Assembly (NCBI GenBank): GCA_016783825.1
Contig: JADHVV010000009.1
Coordinates: forward strand, 1-48,538
Direction of reading: 5' to 3'
Source: Candidatus Zhuqueibacterota bacterium
GTDB taxonomy: Bacteria > Zhuqueibacterota > Zhuqueibacteria > Thermofontimicrobiales > Thermofontimicrobiaceae
Length of the DNA stretch: 48,538 nt
Under the pieces are notes generated by a model. That model was not told the origin of the DNA. It saw only the letters and a program-made list of their open reading frames with translations, and did not search any database. Position numbers and translations under genes: made by a program. This document shows, piece by piece, positions 9,046-17,139 of the stretch. The stretch's first letter is position 1. Every line of letters begins with the position of its first letter.

Positions 9046-10061
9046 TCAAAAGCTCACTTTCTTTACACCGGCTGCAATGCGATTGTTTTCCATGATCATG
9101 TTAACCACCATTAGTACATCACCGCTTCGTAAATCCTGGTAGGCAATGGTATATTCAGCCGGGACAACTGCGTTGGGATTTTCAGCAACAAAATTTTCAC
9201 CAAATGAAATGTAAATTTCATTATTAGTAGAGTAAATTTTTTCAAAGTCAGAAGTTTGTTTGGGTAATATTATTTTAAAAGAGCTTTCATCCACTGCCTC
9301 AGCAAAAAAGTTAAATGGGACATCGATGTTTTCGGACCAGGGAATTTTGGCATGTGGATACAAAGCGAAGCGCTGCCAATCCATGGGATAGACGGAAGAG
9401 GCTATACGATCTATTGATTTTCTTTCATTAATTAAAAAAAATGCTGTTTTAGGGATTGCAAAGGAAAGGACTTGAGCTGACACATTAAATTCGTTTAATA
9501 CATTCACAGCGCCTGTTTGGTCAAGTCCGTCCCAGTGGATGCTTTTTTTACCCGGAAGTTGCGGTTCCCAGTTTGTGAGGGTGCGCAATAATGCCCCCCC
9601 TCGCAAACCCAATCTTACTTTAATTAATGAGATTTTAGGCAGGATGTAGCTAATCTCCCCGGTGCTCGATCCAATTTCACGTCAGTGGCTGTTACCATTT
9701 CGCCCCACGGTTCCTGGAAAGAATCAAAATTAAAAGTTTGATTTTTCTCATTTTCACCCTGGATTTGGAGATAATAAACTCCTGAAGAAAAACGTTGTAA
9801 ATTCATCAGGTGAGAACTTAATACAATTTTTTGAGAACCTGGTGAACGCGGTTTATTTTCTTCAATAATAATTTCCTCACCACCGTAAACATTAACAAAT
9901 TTAATTGAGGTATTCATTTTTGATGGCAGGCGGAATGTACAAACAATACTATCAGCCTGGTTTGCGAGAATGTGTCTTTTGGATAAATCAGCCTGAATAG
10001 AGGAAAAGGCAAAGTGGGGAAGGGATACACAAAGAATCACAACAAATTTTAACCAGTTCAT
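9046..10061 (-). pseudogene. Secreted protein with FlgD-Ig-like domain, frameshifted
   Basis: Start ATG at 10061 (MNWLKF) has GGAGG at 10067-10071; residues 1-24 form a signal peptide ending near HFAFSS. The frame runs to KLDRAPG and then stops at SCLKSH. Restoring one G to the G4 run at about 9659 (minus strand) gives APGEISYILPKISLIKVRLG and continues with LLRTLTNWEPQLPGKKSIHW and a D-G-L-D-Q-T-G motif, a FlgD_ig-like beta-sandwich, to the stop at 9046. The full product would be about 339 residues. A one-base homopolymer contraction is the simplest explanation and could be a real mutation or a sequencing error. It sits between the ABC ATPase (33 bp upstream) and the C39/YD gene, so the three were probably one secretion-related operon. 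The specific role is unknown. Confidence 0.7.
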
Positions 10062-10094
10062 ACGAACCTCCAAGAAAATAGATTTTGAAATATA

Positions 10095-10748
10095 TCAAAT
10101 AAAAACTCCATTGTCAAGTGTTTTCCATTCTGTTGCAAAATTTTTTAATTGATTTAGTTGATGAGATACCAAAACAATGGTGGTACCGTATTTTTTAATC
10201 CATTCTTTCAAAACCGATAGAATGCGCTGTTGAAGCTCTTCGTTAAGATTATTGAATGGCTCATCCAATAATAATATTTTTGATTTGTGCGCCAAAGCTC
10301 TGGCAATAGCAACTCGCTGTTGCTCGCCACCTGAAAGATCGCCCGGGAATTCGTTCCTTTTATGTTCAATGCCCATTTTTTCTAAAATTGTTTCATTCCA
10401 ATCTCTTCTCTTGCATTTATTTTTAATAAAACTTTTGGATGCGTAATCAACTTTTTGATAAATTGTTATATGGGGCCATAATGCCAGGTTTTGAAAAACG
10501 AGACTGATGGATCGTTTGTTAGCTGGAATATGAGTAGAATTATTCTGCACAATGGAATCAAATATTTTAATTGAACCCTGTTCAAATTGTTCAAAACCGC
10601 AAATACAACGAAGCAGCGTTGTTTTGCCACAACCAGAAGCTCCCGTGATATTTAAGACACTTTTCTTTTCGAGACGCAAGTTCAGGTTTTTAAGCACTAT
10701 GTTTGAACCGTAAGATTTGTTCAGTCCATCAATCTCTATGGCGTACAT
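10095..10748 (-). CDS. ABC transporter ATP-binding protein (iron/sulfate/polyamine-importer type)
   Basis: All ABC motifs are intact: Walker A GASGCGKT at about 36-43, Q-loop Gln at about 86 (LVFQNLALWPH), signature LSGGEQQR at about 138-145, Walker B ILLLDEP at about 158-164 and the switch His at about 196. The style of the sequence (SLVFQNLALWPHITI) is that of FbpC/PotA-like import ATPases, but at 217 residues it lacks their C-terminal regulatory domain. AGGAGG at 10757-10762 supports ATG 10748. The overlapping upstream frame encodes the last residues of a membrane permease that has been cut off by a repeat element, so this ATPase is probably orphaned. Substrate cannot be assigned. Confidence 0.88.
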   Translation of the reverse strand: MYAIEIDGLNKSYGSNIVLKNLNLRLEKKSVLNITGASGCGKTTLLRCICGFEQFEQGSIKIFDSIVQNNSTHIPANKRSISLVFQNLALWPHITIYQKVDYASKSFIKNKCKRRDWNETILEKMGIEHKRNEFPGDLSGGEQQRVAIARALAHKSKILLLDEPFNNLNEELQQRILSVLKEWIKKYGTTIVLVSHQLNQLKNFATEWKTLDNGVFI

Positions 10749-10836
10749 TCAATAAGCCTCCTATCCATTTCCAGGCGATAATAATTATAATCGAGTTTAA
10801 CAAAATATTGATAACACCCAGCGCACTAAAGTGCAG
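10729..10836 (-). pseudogene. ABC permease C-terminal remnant
   Basis: Overlapping the ATPase start, another minus-strand frame reads LHFSALGVINILLNSIIIII, then AWKWIGGLLNVRHRD and a TGA at 10729-10731. A hydrophobic segment followed by a short basic tail, directly upstream of an ABC ATPase and overlapping it by about 20 bp, fits the end of its permease. Upstream of about 10836 the frame runs into a GC-rich palindromic repeat with no further coding sequence, so the rest of the permease is lost. Confidence 0.6.
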
Positions 10837-10943
10837 GCGAAGGCTGAGGCAAAGGCGAAGGAAAAAAAATTCTTAATCCCTGTGCCCAAAGGGTGCTTTA
10901 ATCTTATACCTTACTCCGCCTTAGCCTTCGCCTCAGCCTTTTT
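10832..10943. repeat. Palindrome with AAGGCGAAGGC-type periodic arms
   Basis: The left arm (AGGCGAAGGCTGAGGCAAAG) and right arm (CCTTAGCCTTCGCCTCAGCC) are reverse complementary over much of their length. The centre contains CCTGTGCCCAAAGGGTGC. The reverse complement of the centre and left arm closely matches 16984-17047, so this is a dispersed family. It truncates the ABC permease reading frame. Confidence 0.8.
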
Positions 10944-11012
10944 GATGTAAGAGTTAAGTGATCTGGGTTAGAAAAAACTTTTGCACAAAAAACAAAGATT
11001 CAACTGGTAATA

Positions 11013-11507
11013 CTATAACGTGTGTGTTTTCTCAAGACACTCGTGAGTATTTTGCGATGATGTTTTGATGGTTTTAAATTCTTCAATTAAAGTTTCTGCT
11101 TCAGGGGTTATTTTTGCCCCCCATATGTTTACATCAATATCGTGAACAATCTTTGATATATAAATTATTACCGGCTCGGAAATCTTGTGCTTTTTAATAA
11201 TACTCTCAAAGCAGCTTAAATTATTTTGCCTGCCTAATTCAGCGCCTGGGACATCAAATGGGATACCATGCTTCACTCGTTTACCAAACTGGATAAATTC
11301 AAACGTTGCCAATTAGTCAACGAACGTTTTTATTAGCCATATTGATGCAGCACAATCAAAACAAAGATTTTCCCATGAGACATAAGTATTCGAAGTTCGT
11401 TCTTCTTGTTTGTTGTTTTTATCACAACCTTGAACATTGAAAAAAATAATCAATAAAATAATGATCAAATTGATGGGTTGTTGTCTTGTCTTTTGCTTCA
11501 CAAACAT
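11013..11507 (-). pseudogene. ChrB-like (chromate resistance) domain lipoprotein with one in-frame TAA
   Basis: The first part has a lipoprotein signal peptide (hydrophobic residues 13-26, lipobox ending FNVQGC) followed by YVSWENLCFDCAASIWLIKT and FVD, then TAA at 11313-11315. The same frame continues LATFEFIQFG, GIPFDVPGAELGRQNNLSCF and ISKIVHDIDV, ending at 11013. Together these reproduce the C-terminal domain of ChrB (family layout: D-R-x-A-S-A-W-L-I, F-I-D, F-D-x-P-G, C-x-F-E, I-V-H-x-x-D). Full length would be about 164 residues. ChrB proteins are linked to chromate resistance; the role of a lipid-anchored form is not established. The basic/aromatic D-R pair of the usual D-R-x-A-S motif reads F-D-C here. 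It sits upstream of the ABC remnant on the same strand. Confidence 0.6.
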
Positions 11508-11684
11508 ACTTATCTACCATGTAAAAATTTAAAGAAGCTGTTAAAATATTGAAGCAAGCTTATGGAATTGTAGATTGCAGATAATTAAAACAATTGATTA
11601 ATTCTACAAAAGTTTTAGTAAACAATCAAGTGTTTTTTTAAAAAACAAAATCCGTGGCTAATTTGAAGGTTTTAGGCAAAATTC

Positions 11685-11870
11685 TCAAATAAATGGAGAC
11701 TTTTTTTCGGTGAAGATTTGGGAACTGCATACTGCTATTAAATTTTCGAAATAATTATTAGAAATCATTTGCTGTGAGGGCGTTGGCTTTTCGTCATTAC
11801 ACCAATAATACTCAAACACCTGCAAATCCGCTGTATCAATGATTTTGTTACTGTATATGGAAGATTAACA
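11685..11870 (-). pseudogene. Second dockerin/EF-hand-like remnant
   Basis: The minus strand reads YSNKIIDTADLQVFEYYWCN, then a tail ending KKSPFI and TGA at 11685-11687. It is clearly related to the fragment at 5653-5805 (NQIIDAADLQVF), including at nucleotide level (ACCTGCAAATCCGC in both, plus strand). An in-frame stop lies just upstream and there is no start codon. The rest of the 11508-12227 gap holds nothing I can identify. Confidence 0.5.
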
Positions 11871-12227
11871 ATATTGATTATGTGGCTCTTGACAAAACCA
11901 AATTAGAATTGAACAGCCCTGAGTGTTGGGGTAGCCAAGTGGAAATGAAACTATGATCAACGTCAAGTATTGCTGATTAAAAGAAGATTGTAATTTATTA
12001 AAACGGGCCTTGGTGAAAACGGATTTTCCATTGATAGAAACCTATAAGATTTTACTAAAATATTATTGGATAAGGAAATTTAAAACAACATACCGTTAAT
12101 TTTAGTTGAATTTTAATTTTCATTTTATTACATTCTTTTAATTCAGTTATTTTATTTTTGTACAATATAAATTGTTCGCTTGCTGGCCTTACCATTAAAA
12201 GAGAATAAAAAGATAAACAAAAGTGAT

Positions 12228-12995
12228 ATGGAAAAAATGACTAATTTTGCAAAGATCAAAACCTCCAACCGAATCAGCAAACGTTTTCTTGACATCTGTA
12301 TTATTTTCCCCATATTCTTAATTGTGCTGCCTTTGTTTCTATTGCTTTGTTTGGTTTATGCATTTACAATGATAATTTTCCCAAATGACCGTGGTCCCAT
12401 AATTCACAAAGTATTTCGCAAAACCAAAGGGCGGTTGTTTGTTATTTATAAATTCAGAATTTCCCGGATTAGTTTTCTCCAAACAAAGACTTTAGAACCG
12501 GTGATAAAAGAAAAAATTGAAAGTTTGTTAGACGCGAAAGAGAAAAAATGGTTTCTGGAAAATCCTGAATATTGGCATGAAGACTTTGGTGAGGATAAAA
12601 CTTTTTTTGGTGGTTTCCTGAAGAAATTTTATCTTGATGAATTACCCCAGGTCTTTAATGTCCTAAAGGGTGACATGACCTTTGTCGGCCCAAGACCGTT
12701 TGGGATTAGCGATTTTAGAAATTTATACGACAAAGATGGTACGTTTGATTTTGCCGGGGAAAAGATAAATTATAAATTTAAGGATGAACTGATAAGCGGG
12801 CTCACCGGGTATTATCAATTAAATAAAGATGGTCGTGCGCTTGAAGATTACAATCGCTTTATGTTGGAGGGGATAGATTTGGATCGGAAGTATCATGAAG
12901 AACTAACCAGGTTGAATTGTTTAAGGGTAATTTTACTTGACCTGTCAATAATTTTTAGAACTTTTGCAGTCATCCGAAGAGGAGAAGGAGTATAA
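12228..12995 (+). CDS. Bacterial sugar transferase (initiating glycosyl-phosphate transferase family)
   Basis: Proteins of this family move a sugar-1-phosphate from a nucleotide sugar to undecaprenyl phosphate in the inner membrane to begin exopolysaccharide or O-antigen assembly. A membrane segment lies at about residues 20-48 (ICIIFPIFLIVLPLFLLLC). The catalytic region has KFYLDELPQVFNVLKGDMTF followed by VGPRPF, the diagnostic motif, near residues 143-168. KRFLDI before the membrane segment is also typical. The protein is short, about 255 residues, and lacks the N-terminal multi-spanning region of WbaP-like enzymes. ATG 12228 was chosen over upstream TTG/GTG codons; ATG 12237 is possible. 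No other polysaccharide gene is nearby, so the product is unknown. The downstream acylase starts 5 bp after the stop. Confidence 0.85.
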   Translation: MEKMTNFAKIKTSNRISKRFLDICIIFPIFLIVLPLFLLLCLVYAFTMIIFPNDRGPIIHKVFRKTKGRLFVIYKFRISRISFLQTKTLEPVIKEKIESLLDAKEKKWFLENPEYWHEDFGEDKTFFGGFLKKFYLDELPQVFNVLKGDMTFVGPRPFGISDFRNLYDKDGTFDFAGEKINYKFKDELISGLTGYYQLNKDGRALEDYNRFMLEGIDLDRKYHEELTRLNCLRVILLDLSIIFRTFAVIRRGEGV

Positions 12996-13000
12996 ATAGC

Positions 13001-15160
13001 ATGAAAGAAAATTTAAAAATCTGGCGGGACAAAAATGGCATTCCCCATATCGAGGCGTTGAATGAGTCCGATATGTACTGGGGGCAGGGCTATGTTCATG
13101 CAACCGACCGCGGCATGCAAATTTTGTTAATGCGAATTCTAGGACAGGGGCGCGTTTCCGAGTTATTGGACTCAAGTGAAGAATCCCTGAAAATTGATAC
13201 TTTTTTCCGTAAGATGAATTGGTCAGGCAAAACCCAGGGGCAGATAGAGAAATTATCAGCACAGGAAAAGTCTTACTTAGATTCTTACACAGAGGGTATT
13301 AATGCTGCGTTTTCAAAAAAAGTACCCTGGGAATTTAAATTGATGGGTTACAAACCTGAAAAGTGGACCAGCCAAGACTGTATTATGATTTCGCGGATGA
13401 TTGGTTATTTGACGCTGGCTCAATCACAGGCTGAAATGGAAAAACTGTTCATTGAAATGGTGCAAGCAAACATTCCCAAAGAAAAACTTGAAGAATTGTT
13501 CCCGGGTATTTTAGGTGGACTGGACATCGAGCTTATAAAAAAAGTAAAACTTTCCGAACGGATTGTACCCCCGGACAGGCTTTGGGGAATCGGCGCGCCG
13601 CGAATGATGGCTTCAAATAACTGGGTGGTTTCCGGTGTAAAAACGGCATCCGGCAAACCCATCCTTGCCAACGATCCTCACCTTGAGGTTAATCGACTCC
13701 CCAATGTGTGGAGCGAAATGGTTCTCAAAATTGATGAACGCTACATGATGGGTGGAACAATGCCCGGCTGTCCAGGCGTATTGGTCGGCAGAACGCCCGA
13801 TCTTGCATGGGGAGCAACCTACTCTTTTGCAGACGCAAGTGATTCATGGATTGAAAAATGCAAAGACGGAAAATACTATCGCGAAGAGAAAAAACAATGG
13901 ATTCCTTTTTTGCAGCGAAAAGAAATTGTTAAAAGGAAAAAGAAGGACGCGGTGGAAATCGTTTTCTTTGAAAATAATCACGGCACATTGGAAGGTGATC
14001 CTTTCCAGGAAGGCTGCTACCTGGCAACGGAGTGGGCAGCGAATGAATCCGGGGCAGGATCGGTTTCCGGTATTTTTGGCATGTGGAATGCGAAATCTGT
14101 TGAAGATGGCATGAATACATTGGGGAAATTAGAAGCTAGCATGAATTTTGTTTTTGCTGATTCCAACGGAGATATTGGCTACCAGATGACAGGGAAAATA
14201 CCCAAACGGAGTAAAGGAAACAGTGGTTTTATTCCGTTACCAGGCTGGAAAAAGAAAAATGACTGGTTGGGCTTTTTAAGCCTGAAAGAATTGCCACGGA
14301 TTAAAAATCCAAAAGAAGGATTCTTTGTGACTGCCAATGAAGATTTGAATAAGTATGGAAAATCGGATCCAATTAATATGCCAATGGGGAATTACCGGGC
14401 AGACCGGATTTCGAACTTACTGGAGATGGAAAGCGACCTTACTATTGTTGATATGAAAGAAATGCACTACGATGTGTATTCATTACAGGCAGAGTATTTT
14501 ATGAAAATATTGAAGCCGCTTTTGCCCGAAACAGAGCAAGGACAAATATTAAAAGACTGGGATTTGAAATATTCGGCTGACTCAAAAGGCGCTTATTTAT
14601 TTGAACAATTTTATACAGAACTCTATAAAGAAGTTTTCGGCACGGCTGATATTGGCGAGCAGGTAGTCGATTTTCTTAAAACCGAATCCGGAATTTTTGT
14701 GGATTTTTACAAAAATTTCGACCGCATTCTGTTATCTGAAAAATCAGCCTGGTTTAATGGAAAGACAAGAGAGCAGGTTTACAAATCAGCAGCAGAGCGA
14801 GCGCTTTTAAAAGAACCTAAAGAATGGCAGGATGTGCAAAAGTTTACCATGACCAATATTTTGTTCGGCGGCAAGCTACCGGCATTTCTAAAATTTGATC
14901 GAGGTCCCATCGTAGCAATTGGCAGCCGGGCAACAATTCACCAGGGACAAATTTACCGAAGCGCGGGCAGAGACACAACTTTTTTACCATCTTTAAGAAT
15001 CGTAACAGATTTTGCTTCGGATGACATGTACACCAATCTCATTGGCGGACCTTCTGACCGGAGATTTTCAAAATGGTATAACTCGGATTTGGACAATTGG
15101 GTTGCCGGAATATATAAAAAGATTTCACCGGATTCTGAGCAGGAGAAGATAGGTTTTTGA
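13001..15160 (+). CDS. Penicillin acylase family Ntn-hydrolase
   Basis: This 719-residue protein belongs to the penicillin/acyl-homoserine-lactone acylase family of N-terminal nucleophile hydrolases, made as a precursor and self-cleaved into two chains. The alpha part has WRDKNGIPHIEA near residues 8-19 and GYVHATDRGMQ near 30-40. The expected nucleophile is Ser205 in MASNNWVVSG, followed by SGKPILANDPHLEV and, farther on, NFVFADSNGDIGYQ with a conserved Asn. No signal peptide is seen, unlike periplasmic members, so it may act in the cytoplasm, or its start may be farther upstream in the operon. AGGAGAAGGAG before ATG 13001 supports the start. The substrate cannot be predicted. Confidence 0.9.
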   Translation: MKENLKIWRDKNGIPHIEALNESDMYWGQGYVHATDRGMQILLMRILGQGRVSELLDSSEESLKIDTFFRKMNWSGKTQGQIEKLSAQEKSYLDSYTEGINAAFSKKVPWEFKLMGYKPEKWTSQDCIMISRMIGYLTLAQSQAEMEKLFIEMVQANIPKEKLEELFPGILGGLDIELIKKVKLSERIVPPDRLWGIGAPRMMASNNWVVSGVKTASGKPILANDPHLEVNRLPNVWSEMVLKIDERYMMGGTMPGCPGVLVGRTPDLAWGATYSFADASDSWIEKCKDGKYYREEKKQWIPFLQRKEIVKRKKKDAVEIVFFENNHGTLEGDPFQEGCYLATEWAANESGAGSVSGIFGMWNAKSVEDGMNTLGKLEASMNFVFADSNGDIGYQMTGKIPKRSKGNSGFIPLPGWKKKNDWLGFLSLKELPRIKNPKEGFFVTANEDLNKYGKSDPINMPMGNYRADRISNLLEMESDLTIVDMKEMHYDVYSLQAEYFMKILKPLLPETEQGQILKDWDLKYSADSKGAYLFEQFYTELYKEVFGTADIGEQVVDFLKTESGIFVDFYKNFDRILLSEKSAWFNGKTREQVYKSAAERALLKEPKEWQDVQKFTMTNILFGGKLPAFLKFDRGPIVAIGSRATIHQGQIYRSAGRDTTFLPSLRIVTDFASDDMYTNLIGGPSDRRFSKWYNSDLDNWVAGIYKKISPDSEQEKIGF

Positions 15161-15306
15161 ATAAAGAAATTTTTCAATCAGAGCATGTTTTTTCCAGCGG
15201 ATTAAAGAACCCAACGGATTTTATCATTTTTCTACTCGCTAATGGTTAAAATGTAACCATCATCTTTAATATTTTTTTTGACTGGTTAATATCTGTTACC
15301 ATAAAT

Positions 15307-15374
15307 GCATGGCGCGAAGGGCAGAGCGCATGGCTGTAAAATATGCTCTTTGCGCCATGCTCCATGCGCTTTGC
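15307..15374. repeat. GCATGGCGCGAAGG palindrome, copy 1
   Basis: GCATGGCGCGAAG at the left pairs with CTTTGCGCCATGC at the right, with a second arm pair CGCATGG/CCATGCG. A similar element lies at 29471-29533. Between 15161 and 15306 there are also short traces of the CCAACGGAT family (near 15195-15220) but no gene. Confidence 0.7.
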
Positions 15375-15448
15375 TTTTGTTGACAGGCAGTTTTATTTAA
15401 GAAAAGTAATGTTTTATATGTTACAAAGTGAACCTTAACGAGTATATT

Positions 15449-16093
15449 ATGCTCAAAGAAGATTATTTGACAGCAGAAAAGTCGCTGGAAATATACTACA
15501 AAGCAAAAAAGTATTCCAGGGATCGGCAACTTGAATTAAAACCGGATCGGTTAGCGCTGTTGATTGTTGATATGCAGGACTATTTTTTAAAGGAAGAGTC
15601 CAATGCTTTTATTCCTTCAGCGCCTGTAACTGTGGATCGGGTAATACATTTGATGGAGATTTGTAAAACGAAGGACATCCCAATTGTTTTCACAAAGCAT
15701 ATCAACAAGAACAGTGATGCTCAAATGATGAAAAGCTGGTGGAAGAATATTATTGAAAAACAGAATCCTTTAAGTGAAATCTATGGCAAGTTCAACACAA
15801 AAAATTGTACCGTTATTGAAAAAACACAATACGATCCTTTTTATGAAACAGACCTTGAGAAAATTTTGAAGGATTTTAAAACCGAGCAAATTTTGATCTG
15901 TGGGGTGATGACAAATTTATGTTGCGAAACATTCGTCAGAACAGCTTTTGTGCGGGGATTTGAACCCTTTTTACCCATCGATTTGACAGCCGCTTATAAT
16001 TACCAATTCCATTTGAGCACGATTATTAATCTCTCTTATGGTTTCACCATTCCGGTTTTATCATACCAAATATTTCGAGCTTTGGAAAAATGA
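15449..16093 (+). CDS. Isochorismatase-like cysteine hydrolase
   Basis: The fold and active site of the isochorismatase/nicotinamidase superfamily are visible: LLIVDMQDYF with the catalytic Asp, a conserved Lys in VIEKTQYDPF, and GVMTNLCCETFVRTAF with the nucleophilic Cys. Members hydrolyse amides or vinyl ethers such as nicotinamide, ureidoacrylate or isochorismate; which one applies here is not evident. About 214 residues. ATG 15449 is my choice; an in-frame GTG at 15428 would add seven residues, and neither has a strong ribosome binding site. The stop overlaps the next start by four bases (ATGA), so it is co-translated with the flavoprotein. Confidence 0.85.
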   Translation: MLKEDYLTAEKSLEIYYKAKKYSRDRQLELKPDRLALLIVDMQDYFLKEESNAFIPSAPVTVDRVIHLMEICKTKDIPIVFTKHINKNSDAQMMKSWWKNIIEKQNPLSEIYGKFNTKNCTVIEKTQYDPFYETDLEKILKDFKTEQILICGVMTNLCCETFVRTAFVRGFEPFLPIDLTAAYNYQFHLSTIINLSYGFTIPVLSYQIFRALEK

Positions 16094-16977
16094 CCCTTAA
16101 AAAAGATGTCATAATCGTAGGAGCCGGACCTGCCGGTCTAATAACAGCAATTCAACTCAATCGATTTGATATTAGTTGTTTAATTGTTGAGAAAAATTCA
16201 ATTGGCGGGTTGTTGAAAAATGCAAATCAGGTTGAAAATTATCTGGGCTTCCCTGAAGGGATCTCTGGTAACGCACTGATTGAATTATTTAAAAAGCACA
16301 TTAGTAAAAATGATATTCAAATCATTTTTGAAGGAGCAGTTAATTTAGATTTTCAGGAAGGCAAGTTTCTAATAACGACAAAAAATTATTGTCTTGAAAG
16401 TGAAATAGCAGTAATCGCAACAGGAACCAAAGCAAAAGAGATAAAGAACCTCACAGAAAATCAAAAAGCACAAAACAGAATTTTTTACGAAGTTTATAAA
16501 ATTCAAAATGCAGAGTCCAAAAAGATTGCCATAATTGGCGCCGGTGATGCGGCTTTTGATTATGCGCTTAATCTTTCCCGGCAAAACAATGTTACTATTT
16601 TTAATTGTAAGGATCAGGAAAAATGTTTACCTGTTCTGAAAAAGCGGGTTGAAGAAAATCAAAACATTCAATATTTGAAAAATAGAATTTTGGAAAAGGT
16701 CAAATTTGAAAATGCTAAATTAGAATTGGGATTTCTTTGTACTGAAAAAGTTGAAACGTATTCTTTCAATTATTTATTGTTGGCGATTGGAAGAAAACCG
16801 GAATTAAGTTTTTTGGGAAAAAAAATTAATAAGCAACTTGAATTATTAATAGATGACAAGAAACTCTTTCTTGTCGGGGACGTTAAAAACAAACGTTATC
16901 GACAATTATCAATTGCAGCCGGCGATGGGATGCGCGTTGCTATGGAAATAAATGATACTTTAACAAGGTACAGGTAA
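16090..16977 (+). CDS. Thioredoxin-reductase-like FAD/NAD(P) oxidoreductase without the CxxC redox pair
   Basis: The 295-residue protein has the two dinucleotide-binding folds of the thioredoxin reductase family: VGAGPAGLITA for FAD at about 9-19, IATGTKAKEI, IIGAGDAAFDYAL for NAD(P) at about 153-165, LAIGRKPEL, and FLVGDVKN with AAGDGMRVA near the C-terminus. In true thioredoxin reductases a C-A-T-C-D-G motif sits between IATG and the second fold; here that stretch reads RIFYEVYKIQN and has no cysteine pair. It therefore cannot pass electrons to thioredoxin in the usual way and is more likely to reduce a ferredoxin, flavodoxin or small molecule. It overlaps the isochorismatase gene and precedes a radical SAM gene, for which it might supply electrons (inference). 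Confidence 0.85.
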   Translation: MTLKKDVIIVGAGPAGLITAIQLNRFDISCLIVEKNSIGGLLKNANQVENYLGFPEGISGNALIELFKKHISKNDIQIIFEGAVNLDFQEGKFLITTKNYCLESEIAVIATGTKAKEIKNLTENQKAQNRIFYEVYKIQNAESKKIAIIGAGDAAFDYALNLSRQNNVTIFNCKDQEKCLPVLKKRVEENQNIQYLKNRILEKVKFENAKLELGFLCTEKVETYSFNYLLLAIGRKPELSFLGKKINKQLELLIDDKKLFLVGDVKNKRYRQLSIAAGDGMRVAMEINDTLTRYR

Positions 16978-16983
16978 TGGCAA

Positions 16984-17047
16984 ATACCCTTCGGGCACAG
17001 GGGTAAAGTCTTCAATTTTTCTTTACCTTCACCTCTGCCTTTACCTA
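16984..17047. repeat. Copy of the AAGGCGAAGGC palindrome family
   Basis: TACCCTTCGGGCACAGGGGT followed by an AT-rich spacer and TACCTTCACCTCTGCCTTTA matches, in reverse complement, the centre and left arm of 10832-10943. It begins seven bases after the flavoprotein stop. Confidence 0.7.
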
Positions 17048-17139
17048 ATTTTATTTTCAAAATTGAATTATTGTTGAGAATAACATAGAGTAAACATATA
17101 TTCTGGTTTAACCAGGTTAGCTTTAAACAGGACAAAAAA

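Noticed and set aside
16090-16977. Naming the flavoprotein trxB
   Set aside because: The CxxC motif required of thioredoxin reductase is absent.
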